64,000 nt of DNA from assembly GCF_009909145.1 (NCBI RefSeq), contig NZ_JAAAPJ010000006.1, positions 1 to 64,000 on the forward strand, read 5' to 3'. The position numbers were made by a program, and so were the translations under genes. This document shows positions 41,747-50,689 of this stretch, in pieces (position 1 is the first letter of the stretch; each line of letters starts with the position of its first letter). The stretch comes from Corallococcus silvisoli. GTDB lineage: Bacteria; Myxococcota; Myxococcia; Myxococcales; Myxococcaceae. Below the pieces are notes generated by a model. That model saw only the letters and a list, made by a program, of their open reading frames with translations. It made no database searches and had not been told where the DNA came from.

Positions 41747-43470
41747 CAAAGGGGGAGGAGTTCGAGGACGTAGGCGTCCGGGGCGGAGAAGGTGCCGAAC
41801 ACGTCGGCCCGTACGAAGTGCCGTCCGGCGGCGCGTGGCACCCAGGCGCCCCGGGCCGTGTCCCAGGGCACGGGTGTCACGCCGTCTGCTTCGAACAGCA
41901 GGAACTTCGTGTCGCGCGAGGTGATGCGCGGGGCATGGGGCCGAGCCTCCAAGACCAGCGAGAACCCATCCACGTCCGTGCTGGCATCCAGCACGCCACT
42001 GACCCGAAGCGCATCGCCCACGTCCGTCGCCTCTTCAGGCGTGCCCGCGTGGTCATCCACGCCCACGTCCTGCACGCGCAGCAGGTACTTCGCCCGGGGG
42101 CCGGAGACGCGCAGCAGCACGGTGGCGTCGGCGTCGACCAGGAAGCGCTGGACCTTCGCGATGTCGTAGCGGGTGAGGCTCTGCGATGGGGATGCGAGCA
42201 GGAGGGCCTCCACGGAGGCCCCGTCCACCTGGACGGTGTACACGTGCCCCGCCTGGGCTTCGAAGCGGAAGAAGTCCTCGTCCCCGGCAGGGGTGAGGTA
42301 GCCCGTGAGGGGCACGTCCGCGGTCACGCGCACCGCGTCCCGCGGGCCCGCGCCTTGATCCGCGCCCAGGTCCAGCAGCGTGAGCGCGTAGACGCCTGGG
42401 GTCCCCTGTCCCTCCACCTTCACCCGGAGCCGGGTGTCGCTGGCGACGCCCACGGGCGCGGGGAGTTCATTCCCTCGCGCGTCGAGGATGCGGGCGTCGC
42501 GGCAGGGGCTGAAGGTGGGCGTGTCGCAGCGCAGCGCGTAGGCATGGCCCGCGCGGGCGAGGAAGGTGAACGCGTCCAGGTCGTATCCGAGCTGGATGGC
42601 GCCCGTCAGCGGGACGCTGTCGCCCTCGGGCAGCGGGGTCGCGGTGGCCCACGCGTCTCCGTGGTCGTCCACGCCCAGGTCTTCCAGCGAGCATGCATAG
42701 GCAAGAGAGGTGGTGCGGTCGCTGACGAGCTGGAAGACGTAGCGGCCGGTGCGCGTCGCCAGGGCCCTGCCTGTCCAGCCGTCGCCGCTGACTCCGATGC
42801 TGAGTTTCGCGAGGCTGTCCTCATCGGGGCCCGTCAGCCTGGCCGTGATGCCGCGTTCGAGGTTGGCGGCGCCCGTGCAGTGCGCGGAGAAGGCGTGGCC
42901 CGCCTGCATGTCGAAGGCGAACGTGTCCGTGTCCGGTCCTGCCTGGAGCAGTCCCGGGACCGCCGGTCCGCCGGGAGTGAGGCGCGTGGCGTTGGCGGCG
43001 TCGGGCGCATGGTCGTCGGGGCGTTCGCTGAAGGCGTACCGGAAGGTGCCGGTGCTCCCCACGGGCCGCGCGCTCACGTAGGCGAAGTGGCTGTCCGGGC
43101 GGGTGCTCCGGAAGTGGACATGCGTGGTGCTCCCCTCCTGCTCAACGAACCCCTCGGTCTCATTCCCGCTGCGCAGGTACACATCGCAGGACTCGAAACC
43201 CTCCGCGGTGCAGGAGAAGGTGTAGATGCGGCCGGGCTCCGTCCTGAGCGCATAGCCGCGCCAGGGGACGTCCTCGCCCAGGCGGATGAGCTCCCCCGTC
43301 CGGGGTGGGGTGGGCGCGACCAGCGTTTCATAGGGCAGCCCCAGCCAGCCGCAGCTCCGGTCCTCATCGCAGGGATTGGGCTGGTAGCACCTCAGGTCCT
43401 CGCAGGGGCCCTCGGAGCAGCTGGAGGCGGACAGCGCGAGCAATGCAAGACAGAGGGTGCGGACGGTCAT
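41746..43470 (-). CDS. lipoprotein with repeated PPC-like beta domains (paralogue 1)
   Basis: A 574-residue lipoprotein: signal MTVRTLCLALLALSASSC, a short Cys-rich part (CEDLRCYQPNPCDEDRSC), then repeats of the same type as its neighbour (GYDLDAFTFLARAGHAYAL, DLGVDDHGDAWATATPL). ATG 43470 is placed at the signal peptide. Organised as first gene of a two-gene operon with its paralogue. Function unknown beyond surface display. Confidence 0.7.
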   Translation of the reverse strand: MTVRTLCLALLALSASSCSEGPCEDLRCYQPNPCDEDRSCGWLGLPYETLVAPTPPRTGELIRLGEDVPWRGYALRTEPGRIYTFSCTAEGFESCDVYLRSGNETEGFVEQEGSTTHVHFRSTRPDSHFAYVSARPVGSTGTFRYAFSERPDDHAPDAANATRLTPGGPAVPGLLQAGPDTDTFAFDMQAGHAFSAHCTGAANLERGITARLTGPDEDSLAKLSIGVSGDGWTGRALATRTGRYVFQLVSDRTTSLAYACSLEDLGVDDHGDAWATATPLPEGDSVPLTGAIQLGYDLDAFTFLARAGHAYALRCDTPTFSPCRDARILDARGNELPAPVGVASDTRLRVKVEGQGTPGVYALTLLDLGADQGAGPRDAVRVTADVPLTGYLTPAGDEDFFRFEAQAGHVYTVQVDGASVEALLLASPSQSLTRYDIAKVQRFLVDADATVLLRVSGPRAKYLLRVQDVGVDDHAGTPEEATDVGDALRVSGVLDASTDVDGFSLVLEARPHAPRITSRDTKFLLFEADGVTPVPWDTARGAWVPRAAGRHFVRADVFGTFSAPDAYVLELLPL

Positions 43471-43651
43471 GCGCGAGGACCCTGGAAGGGAAGGGGGCGC
43501 ACCGTACCGAAGCGCGTGTCGGGCGGACACTCGCGGGCGCGCCAGTGGGCCAGATGCTTGCGCCGCGAAAGCAACTCAGAGGACAGGCCCAGGGGGCCCC
43601 CCTCCTTTGGGGAGGGCGTTGGCGGGGCGTGCGCGCTAGGGTGCCGGGGCG

Positions 43652-44440
43652 ATGAGTGACGCGAGCCGTGAGCCGGCGCCGAAGCTGACCCTGGAGGTGC
43701 GGGACCTGCACAAGTCGTTTGGTGGGCAGGCCGCGCTGCGGGGCGTGGACCTGGTGGTGCCGGAGGGGACGACCTGCGTGCTGATGGGGGTGTCCGGTTC
43801 AGGCAAGACGGTGCTGATGAAGCACATCATGGGCCTGATGCGGCCGGACCGGGGCGTGGTGCTGGTGGAGGGCGACGAGGTGGCGAAGATGGATGAGCCG
43901 TCGCTCAACCAGATGCGCCGCAAGCTGGGCATCCTCTTCCAGGCCAACGCGCTCTTCGACTCGCTCAACGTCTACGACAACGTGGCGTTCCCGCTGCGTG
44001 AGCGCACGAAGATGCCCGAGCCCGAAATCACGAAGACGGTGAACGAGACGCTGGCGAAGGTGGGCCTGTCGCACGCGGCCACGCGCTTCCCGGGCGAGCT
44101 CTCCGGCGGCATGCAGAAGCGCGTGGGCTTCGCGCGCGCCACCATCCTCCAGCCGAAGATCCTGCTCTACGACGACCCCACGGCGGGCCTGGATCCGCTC
44201 ACCACGGCGGCGGTGAATGAAATCATCACCACGGGCAAGCAGCAGCTGGGCGCCACGTCGCTGGTGATTACACCGGACGTGGCCTCCGCGTTCGGCATGG
44301 CGGACCACCTGGCGCTGATGCACGAGGGCCGTGTCGTCGAGTACGGCCCGCCGGACCACTTCCGGCAGTCGCAGCATCCGGAGGTGAAGGCGTTCCTGCG
44401 CAATTGGTTGCGGCGGCGCTCGGCGCAGGCTCCGACCTGA
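43652..44440 (+). CDS. ABC transporter ATPase, MlaF-like
   Basis: A 262-residue ABC ATPase: Walker A GVSGSGKT, Q-loop LFQANALFDSLNVYDNVAF, signature LSGGMQKRVGFARA and Walker B ILLYDDPTAGLDP. The Q-loop wording and the signature LSGGM are typical of MlaF/Mkl ATPases, which power phospholipid transport between membranes. No MlaE permease or MCE protein gene is next to it, so its partners are elsewhere. In the H-loop region ITPDVASAFGMAD has Pro where the family usually has His (xTHD), which is odd and worth checking. Confidence 0.85.
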   Translation: MSDASREPAPKLTLEVRDLHKSFGGQAALRGVDLVVPEGTTCVLMGVSGSGKTVLMKHIMGLMRPDRGVVLVEGDEVAKMDEPSLNQMRRKLGILFQANALFDSLNVYDNVAFPLRERTKMPEPEITKTVNETLAKVGLSHAATRFPGELSGGMQKRVGFARATILQPKILLYDDPTAGLDPLTTAAVNEIITTGKQQLGATSLVITPDVASAFGMADHLALMHEGRVVEYGPPDHFRQSQHPEVKAFLRNWLRRRSAQAPT

Positions 44441-44450
44441 GCCTTTATTT

Positions 44451-44478
44451 CCTGAAGCCTTGTATGAGAGGCTTCAGG
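44451..44478. terminator. hairpin after the MlaF-like gene
   Basis: CCTGAAGCCT and AGGCTTCAGG form a perfect 10-pair stem with an 8-base loop, 10 bases past the stop. A short T-rich run (TTTATTT) precedes rather than follows it, so it would suit the opposite strand too. Confidence 0.55.
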
Positions 44479-44519
44479 CGCCCGGGGGCCGGCGGGTTCG
44501 TGATGGAAGCAGGTATTGC

Positions 44520-45476
44520 ATGTCCCGCCGGAAGCTTCGCCCCGTGTTCTCGCGTCTGTGGTTGCTCGCGCCCGTCACGGCCCTGGGGATGGGGTGTTCC
44601 TCGACGTGGGGGTGTGACTCGGATGGCCACACGTCGCAGAGCACGTTCCCCATTCCCGCGATGCTGTTGGATGGAGGGACGCCGACGCAGGCCACGGCCT
44701 GCGAGGAGCTGTGCGCGAGCTACGGCGCCAAGGCTCCCTGCTCTCTATCGAAGTCCACGGAGGACAAGCTCGAACCGGACCAGGTGAGCTGCGAAACGCT
44801 GTTCATCTGCGAGGGCCGCCGGCCGGAGGGGCTGTGCAGCGACGGGGCCGTGGCCGTGGAGGTCCCGGCGTTGGGGGCGCTCTTCGCGAGGATGGCGCAC
44901 CTGGAGGCCGCGTCGGTGCCTGCCTTTGAGAGGCTCGCGGACGAGCTGGCCGCGCACGGCGCGCCGGAGCGGCTGGTGCGGGCCGCGAGGCGGTCCGCGA
45001 AGGAGGAGGTGCGTCACGCGAGGGCGATGGAGGCCCTGGCGCTGCGGCACGGCGCTCCCATTCCGGAGTTGAAGGTGGCCCCCTTCCAGGCCCGGTCGCT
45101 GGAGGCGCTCGCGCTGGAGAACGCGGTGGAGGGCTGCGTGCGTGAGACGTTCGGGGCGCTGCTCGCGGGCTGGCAGGCGAGGAGCGCGGAGGACGCGCAG
45201 GTGCGCGAGTCCCTGGCGGCCATCGCGCCGGACGAGCAGCGGCACGCGGAGCTGTCGTGGGCGATTGACGCCTGGGCCCTGGAGCAGCTGTCCCCGGAGG
45301 CGCGCGAGCGGGTGGAGGAGGCCCGCCGCGAAGCCTGGCGTGAGCTGGAGCGCGACGCCGCGGCGAGCCTCGTACCGGACGCCGTGGCCCGGGCCTCGGG
45401 ACTGCCCTCCGCGCGGATGGCCCAGCGGCTGGTGAGGGAGCTGGCGTTCTCGCTGATGCCCCAGGCCCACGCGTAA
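44520..45476 (+). CDS. ferritin-like domain lipoprotein
   Basis: A 318-residue exported protein. Lipobox-like GMGCSS ends the signal; a Cys-rich section (CEELCASYGAKAPC, SCETLFIC) follows. Residues about 140-310 are a ferritin-like four-helix bundle: AHLEAASVPAFERLADE, SAKEEVRHARAMEAL, ENAVEGCVRETFGALL and PDEQRHAELSWAI supply the E/ExxH ligands of a diiron site. Myxobacteria have several such secreted ferritin-like proteins; the reaction is unknown. ATG 44520 is preceded by GGAAGCAGG. Confidence 0.75.
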   Translation: MSRRKLRPVFSRLWLLAPVTALGMGCSSTWGCDSDGHTSQSTFPIPAMLLDGGTPTQATACEELCASYGAKAPCSLSKSTEDKLEPDQVSCETLFICEGRRPEGLCSDGAVAVEVPALGALFARMAHLEAASVPAFERLADELAAHGAPERLVRAARRSAKEEVRHARAMEALALRHGAPIPELKVAPFQARSLEALALENAVEGCVRETFGALLAGWQARSAEDAQVRESLAAIAPDEQRHAELSWAIDAWALEQLSPEARERVEEARREAWRELERDAAASLVPDAVARASGLPSARMAQRLVRELAFSLMPQAHA

Positions 45477-45501
45477 CCGCCCAGGATGCGCCGCTCCTGA
45501 G

Positions 45502-46419
45502 TCACAGGGGCGGCAGCTTCTCCAACAGCCCCGAGCGCGACAGCCACAGCATCAGCGCGAAGCTGATGGTGTTGAACGCCGCGTGCGCGACCATCAAGGG
45601 CAGCAGCCGCCCGCGATACCAGAAGACGACGCCGAACCACGCGCCCATCACGAATGTCTGGAAGACCGCGAGCGTGCCCTCGTAGAAGTGCCCCACGCAG
45701 AAGAGCACCGCGGCGCAAAGCACCGCCGGCACCCAGCCGCCCAGCACCACCCGCAGCCGGGGCACCAGGAAGCCGCGGAAGACGAACTCCTCGAAGCCCG
45801 TCACCACCACCATGATGGCCGCGAAGGCCGGCACGCCCAGGCCCGTGTCCAGCAGCGCCGCCGCCACGCCCTTGCGCGCCAGCAGCTCCTTGCCCGCCAG
45901 CTTCAACGCCACCGCGACCGCCGCCAGTGGCACCGACACCGCGATGTGCACCGCGTACGTGCCCGCGAGCACCGGCACGCCCAGCAGCAGCTCCCGCGCC
46001 CAACCCTCGCGCACCAGCCCCACCTGCGCGGGCCCCTGCCCATCGCGCCACAGCAGCACCGCCACCAACAGGCACATGCCCAGCGCCCGGATGACCAGCG
46101 GCGCCATGGACAGCGAGAAGCCCTTCGTCACCTCCGCGTCCGTCGCCACCCAGGCCCCCGCGCCCGTGCCGCCCAACGCCACGAGCAGCCCCACCACGCC
46201 CCACCACGCCCCCTGGCGCGTGGACTCCCAGGGCCTCAGCAGGGCCAGCCCCCAGGCCAGGAGCGCCACCCCGACCGCCACCGTGGCCGCCAGTCCCAGC
46301 CGCCCCACCGTCGAGGGGCCCAGCACGGCGAAGAACACGAACGCCGCTTCCGACAGCGCCTGGCGCCGCGGCGGCGCCTTCTCCAGCAGCACGGCGACAT
46401 CACCACGCAGGGGCGTCAT
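45502..46419 (-). CDS. CPBP intramembrane metalloprotease
   Basis: A 305-residue membrane protein with about eight helices. The CPBP (CaaX/Abi) motifs are EEFVFRGFLVPRL (EExxxR), LFCVGHFYEG (FxxxH-type His) and VAHAAFNTISF (HxxxN/H). Members cleave prenylated or other membrane substrates, and some give immunity to bacteriocins. ATG 46419 overlaps the stop of the large fusion gene by 4 bases, so the two are made together, which points to a functional pair. Confidence 0.85.
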   Translation of the reverse strand: MTPLRGDVAVLLEKAPPRRQALSEAAFVFFAVLGPSTVGRLGLAATVAVGVALLAWGLALLRPWESTRQGAWWGVVGLLVALGGTGAGAWVATDAEVTKGFSLSMAPLVIRALGMCLLVAVLLWRDGQGPAQVGLVREGWARELLLGVPVLAGTYAVHIAVSVPLAAVAVALKLAGKELLARKGVAAALLDTGLGVPAFAAIMVVVTGFEEFVFRGFLVPRLRVVLGGWVPAVLCAAVLFCVGHFYEGTLAVFQTFVMGAWFGVVFWYRGRLLPLMVAHAAFNTISFALMLWLSRSGLLEKLPPL

Positions 46420-49181
46420 ACGTCCTCGGGCAGGTACAGGGTGACGCCGATCTCGTGGTCGAAGAGGGCGCGCGACTTCGCCATCTTTCCCACCGCCACC
46501 AGCAGCTCGTTGACGAAGGCATAGCGCTGCACGAACGCGTTCCTCCGGTCCTTCCAGCCGTGGGAGTCGAAGAGATAATAGGCATCGCCATTCCGGATGA
46601 CGGACACGGTATAGCCGCCGAGCACCAGCGCCACCCCCATCCGCTCGCCCTGCCTCAAGAGCGACGCCAGCTCCTGGCCCAGGGTGTCCCGGTGGCTGGT
46701 GCCCGCGCCGGCTTGGAAGAGGCCTCGCAGCCGGATCTCCTCCTCGGGAATCTCCAGCGGGTTGTAGTAGGGCGCCTGGGGCTGCAAGACGATGGGATCC
46801 ACCATCCCACCGCACGACAGCGCCAACGCCTGCATCAGCTCGGTCTCGTCCTCCGTCGCCGTGTTCATCCGCTGATAGAGCGCCGTGCCTTCCAGCAGGA
46901 TGTTGTCGATGCGTTCGGTGTCCAGCTCTCCCCCGTGCGCCAGCACCGCGGCGATCCCCAGCACCGCCATCGCGGAGCAGGCGGTCCGTCCTCCCGGGAC
47001 CTGGAACTGGTTGACGCTGCCCTGAACGCAGCCGACGAGCGACGGGGGAGGCGAGCCCGTGGACCGCTGCTTCTCCAGGTAGCCGCTCAGCAGCTCGATG
47101 ATCTCCTGCTGCAGCTCCTGCGTCAGCTTCTCCTTGCCGGTGCGGGAGCCCGTCGACGCCGTCTGGCGGGTCCCCAGCTTGACCTGCGAGTACGTCTCCG
47201 ACTCAGGGGTGAGATCGAAGCTCCGCGGACGGATGCCAATCTGCTGGAGCGCCCGGTAGGCATTGCGGAACAGCAGCGCGAACTGCTCCAGGGCGTGGGG
47301 GCTGTTCAGCACGGAGGCGGTCTCCACCTGGGCGCAGATGCCGAAGAACTCGCTCAGGTGCTGCTGGGTCACGCTCTGGGAGTTCGCCTTCCAGCGCGGA
47401 TACTGCCCGTCGGGTTCGAAGGAGACGCCCCGGATGGCGATCGCGGCCGGCGAGTTCAGGGCCTTGACGATCAACACGCACAGCCGCTGCGCCAGCCGGA
47501 GGCCATCCTCCTGCAACCGCGTCAGCAGGGGGATCAGCTCTCGGAGCGAGGACAGCAGCTCGTCCACGGCCTGCTTCTGGAGCTCCCACACCTCCAGTTG
47601 GGCCTGGGACTGGCGCGTGCCCAGGGACTCGGAGATGAGTTGCCAGTTCCGGGCCCACTTCTCGGAGAAGGGCGAGTCGCAGAAGATGCCGCCGGTGGGC
47701 GCGTGGTCGCTCGTCTGGGCCCAGAAGTTCAGCGCCTGGTGGTTCGGATCCACCGGCAGCAGTCCCTTGACAGGAGAGAAGATGCCGGTGTGATGCAGGG
47801 CGAAGGCCCGGCTGATGACGAAGAAGTCGGCGCGCTTGTTGAGCTTGAACTTGTCGCCCACCTGGTCCCAGTCCTTGATGTAGCCCTTCCGCTTGAACTG
47901 CTCCTGGTTCTTCTTCGAGTTCACGCTGCGATAGGTCTGCGAGGACTGGTTCGACGCCGAGACAGGCACCGACAGCGTCAGCCCCAGGGTGTCCGCCTTC
48001 ACGTGGAAGAGGTCGTCCCACTGGCGGCTCTTCGTGTCGGAGTTCACCGCCACCGTGGCTTCAGGGTCGATGTAGTAGTCGCCCGCGATGATCCACGGCT
48101 CGCCGGTGTTCTGGGAGACATGCTGGAAGAAGCCGGACACCTGCTCGTATTCCCCCATGCGGCCCAGCCCCTGCCCCGCGGGGGACGTATGGACCACGCC
48201 GATGTGCACGTCGTGCTTGCCGATGCGCAGGTCGTGGACCACGACCGGGCGCCAGGGGAGGTGGCGCGCGTTGAGCAGCCGGTATTGCTCCCTGCGCTCC
48301 TTGAGCAGCGTGGGGTACTTCGTCGTCCAGCCCTTGGGCGCCTTGGTGTATTCGACGGGCTTGGCCCACTGGATGGGTTCGGTGGAGCGGTCGCTGGAGC
48401 GCCGCTTCACCTCGCCGCCGCTGAAGGCGCGCCAGCTGCTATCGGTGCAGCAGCTCGTCCTGAAGATGATGGGGTACCACTCACACTGGCTCTTCCCGAG
48501 CGTCCAGGTCTCCTCGTCCGTATCGGACATGGAGCTCTCATCGTCGGAGTCCTCGTCCTCGCTGTCGTCATCCTCCGAGGCCTTCTGGCCCTTGTATTTC
48601 GGGTAGACCGCCTGCATCTGCGGCCCCAGCACCAGGGTGAGCCCGTGTCCCTTGAAGTCGATGGACTTCAGGAGGGGGAGCGCCTTCTTGTTGATCTCCT
48701 GGAGCACCAGCACGTCCAACCAGGGGTTCTGCTCGAAGAGGCGCAAGAGGAGGTCCTTCTTGGCCTTGGCTGTCTTCTGGCTGAAGTGGTTGATGTTGAA
48801 GGTGCCGACCCCCAGGTCCAGTCCGGCCTCCTCCTCATGGACCTCCTCCCTGCGCAGGGAGGGAGGCGGCTCCTGGGGCGAGGACGTCATCGACGGCGAA
48901 TGCTTCCGCTTCTTGAAAGGGAGGAGGTGGTTGGGGAGCGGGGTCTTGAAGGTCTCCAGCTTCCTTCGCGCCAGCACGGAGCGCTGGGACTCCTTGGCAT
49001 CCCGCTGTCGGAAGGCCTTTCCTCCACGGATGGTGTAGCTCCCGTACCGCGTGGACTTCCGGTGCTTCGGAATGCCTCGGGGGACCTCCTTCATCGACCC
49101 GGTGCCCATGCATCCCCTGCACCTCACGGGCCTGAGCATGAAGGCGGCGTGGTAGCCGCAGATGGTGCAGTAGAACCGCAT
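46416..49181 (-). CDS. zinc ribbon - EEP nuclease - deubiquitinase-like fusion protein
   Basis: A 921-residue protein. Residues 5-24 form a CxxC-12-CxxC zinc ribbon. Residues about 120-510 fit an endonuclease/exonuclease/phosphatase domain: VGTFNINHF, DVLVLQEIN, IIAGDYYID (the usual GDxN Asn is replaced) and TSDHAPTGGIF. An acidic insert (EDDDSEDEDSDDE) interrupts it. A helical middle follows. The last 200 residues show GGRTACSAMAVLG with a candidate catalytic Cys, IDNILLEGTALYQRM and NGDAYYLFDSHGWKD, which recall herpesvirus-type (C76) and OTU-like cysteine proteases. Start ATG 49181 (49202 possible). Could be an effector or toxin; no export signal. Confidence 0.65.
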   Translation of the reverse strand: MRFYCTICGYHAAFMLRPVRCRGCMGTGSMKEVPRGIPKHRKSTRYGSYTIRGGKAFRQRDAKESQRSVLARRKLETFKTPLPNHLLPFKKRKHSPSMTSSPQEPPPSLRREEVHEEEAGLDLGVGTFNINHFSQKTAKAKKDLLLRLFEQNPWLDVLVLQEINKKALPLLKSIDFKGHGLTLVLGPQMQAVYPKYKGQKASEDDDSEDEDSDDESSMSDTDEETWTLGKSQCEWYPIIFRTSCCTDSSWRAFSGGEVKRRSSDRSTEPIQWAKPVEYTKAPKGWTTKYPTLLKERREQYRLLNARHLPWRPVVVHDLRIGKHDVHIGVVHTSPAGQGLGRMGEYEQVSGFFQHVSQNTGEPWIIAGDYYIDPEATVAVNSDTKSRQWDDLFHVKADTLGLTLSVPVSASNQSSQTYRSVNSKKNQEQFKRKGYIKDWDQVGDKFKLNKRADFFVISRAFALHHTGIFSPVKGLLPVDPNHQALNFWAQTSDHAPTGGIFCDSPFSEKWARNWQLISESLGTRQSQAQLEVWELQKQAVDELLSSLRELIPLLTRLQEDGLRLAQRLCVLIVKALNSPAAIAIRGVSFEPDGQYPRWKANSQSVTQQHLSEFFGICAQVETASVLNSPHALEQFALLFRNAYRALQQIGIRPRSFDLTPESETYSQVKLGTRQTASTGSRTGKEKLTQELQQEIIELLSGYLEKQRSTGSPPPSLVGCVQGSVNQFQVPGGRTACSAMAVLGIAAVLAHGGELDTERIDNILLEGTALYQRMNTATEDETELMQALALSCGGMVDPIVLQPQAPYYNPLEIPEEEIRLRGLFQAGAGTSHRDTLGQELASLLRQGERMGVALVLGGYTVSVIRNGDAYYLFDSHGWKDRRNAFVQRYAFVNELLVAVGKMAKSRALFDHEIGVTLYLPEDV

Positions 49182-49269
49182 GCCTGCCCTCTGGGGGCAC
49201 ATGCGTGGGCCCCGCGAATGGCTCCACCATATCGCTCATCTCCGGGCCCGACGTGTTACGAGCCTGTCC

Positions 49270-50685
49270 ATGGCGAAAACCCTCCCCGAGCGTCCGCGCG
49301 CGGTCCTCGTTGGTGTCCAGCTTCCCGGCGTCACGGACGAGGCGCATGCCGCGGATCTCGCGGAGCTGCGTCGGCTGGTGCACACATTGGGGTTCGACTC
49401 CGTGGCGACGGTGTCCCAGCGCCGGGAGCGGCTGGCCACCGGCACGGTGCTCGGCTCAGGCAAGCTCAAGGAGCTGGCCGCGCTCACCGGAGGCACCGGC
49501 CTCATCCCGTCCGGCGCGCAGGGCAAGGCTTCGAAGGCCCGTGAGAAGTGGGAGGCCGAAGCCGACGGGGAGCCGGAGGACGCGGACGCTCCTGGCGACG
49601 ATGACGCGGAGGACCCTTTCGAGGAGGCCGAGGATGCTCCGGAGGCGACCGCCCTGGAGCCGGGCCCCAGGCCCACGGTGGTGGTCGTGGACCACGAGCT
49701 GTCACCCAGCCAGCTGCGCAATCTGGAGCGGGCCACGGGCGCGCAGGTGCTGGACCGCGCGGGCGTGATTGTCGACATCTTCCACCGGCACGCGAAGAGC
49801 CACGAGGCGCGGATGCAGGTGGAGATCGCCCGGCTCAACTACCTGGCCCCGCGCCTGCGCGAGTCCTCGGGAGGCCGCGAGCGCCAGCAGGGCCGCGGCT
49901 CGGGAGACTCGGCGGTGGAGTTGGACCGCCGCAAGATTCGCGACCGGCTGGCGGAGCTGCGCGAGGGGCTGGCGGCCATCCAGAAGGACCAGGACCAGCG
50001 CCGCTACGCGCGCCGCGACCAGCTGCGCGTGGCGCTGGTGGGCTACACGAACGCGGGCAAGTCCTCGCTGATGCGGGCGCTGACGGGCAGCGCGGTGCTG
50101 GTGGCGGATCAGCTCTTCGCGACGCTGGACACGACGGTGCGCGCGATGCAGCCGGAGACCCGGCCGCGCATCTTGGTCTCGGACACGGTGGGCTTCATCC
50201 AGAAGCTGCCGCACGACCTGGTGGCGTCGTTCCGCTCGACGCTGGACGAGGCGCTGGAGGCGTCGCTGCTGCTCTACGTGGTGGACGCGTCCGACCCCAC
50301 CTGGGCCGCGCAGCTGGACGTCACCCGCACGGTGCTCCGGGAGATTGGCGCGGACGTGGTGCCCGGCAGGCTGCTCTTCAACAAGGTGGACCGGCTGGAC
50401 GCGGCGGCGCAGGACGCGCTGCGGGCGGAACACCCCGAGGCCATCCTCGTGTCCGCGCATCGGCCGGACGACGTGGCGATGCTGCGCAAGGACATCATCG
50501 CCTTCTTCGAGGCCTCCATGGTGGAGGCGGACCTGGTGATTCCGTACGCCCGGCAGGCGCGCATCGGCGAGGTGTATGAACACACCACGGTGGTGTCGCA
50601 GGCCTACGACGAGCTGGGCAGCCGGCTGCGCGTGCGCGGGTTGCCGGGCGCCATCGCCCGGCTCACCCGGTCGTTGCAGGACTGA
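49270..50685 (+). CDS. hflX: ribosome-associated GTPase HflX
   Basis: A 471-residue HflX. The N-terminal domain ends in a long acidic insert (DADAPGDDDAEDPFEEAED), unusual for the family. IVDIFHRHAKSHEARMQVE and the Gly-rich SSGGRERQQGRGSGD loop are HflX signatures. G1 is GYTNAGKSSLM, G3 SDTVGFIQKLPHDLVASF, G4 FNKVD. HflX splits stalled or hibernating ribosomes and binds 50S. ATG 49270 is chosen over an upstream frame that overlaps the divergent gene. Confidence 0.93.
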   Translation: MAKTLPERPRAVLVGVQLPGVTDEAHAADLAELRRLVHTLGFDSVATVSQRRERLATGTVLGSGKLKELAALTGGTGLIPSGAQGKASKAREKWEAEADGEPEDADAPGDDDAEDPFEEAEDAPEATALEPGPRPTVVVVDHELSPSQLRNLERATGAQVLDRAGVIVDIFHRHAKSHEARMQVEIARLNYLAPRLRESSGGRERQQGRGSGDSAVELDRRKIRDRLAELREGLAAIQKDQDQRRYARRDQLRVALVGYTNAGKSSLMRALTGSAVLVADQLFATLDTTVRAMQPETRPRILVSDTVGFIQKLPHDLVASFRSTLDEALEASLLLYVVDASDPTWAAQLDVTRTVLREIGADVVPGRLLFNKVDRLDAAAQDALRAEHPEAILVSAHRPDDVAMLRKDIIAFFEASMVEADLVIPYARQARIGEVYEHTTVVSQAYDELGSRLRVRGLPGAIARLTRSLQD

Positions 50686-50689
50686 GGCC

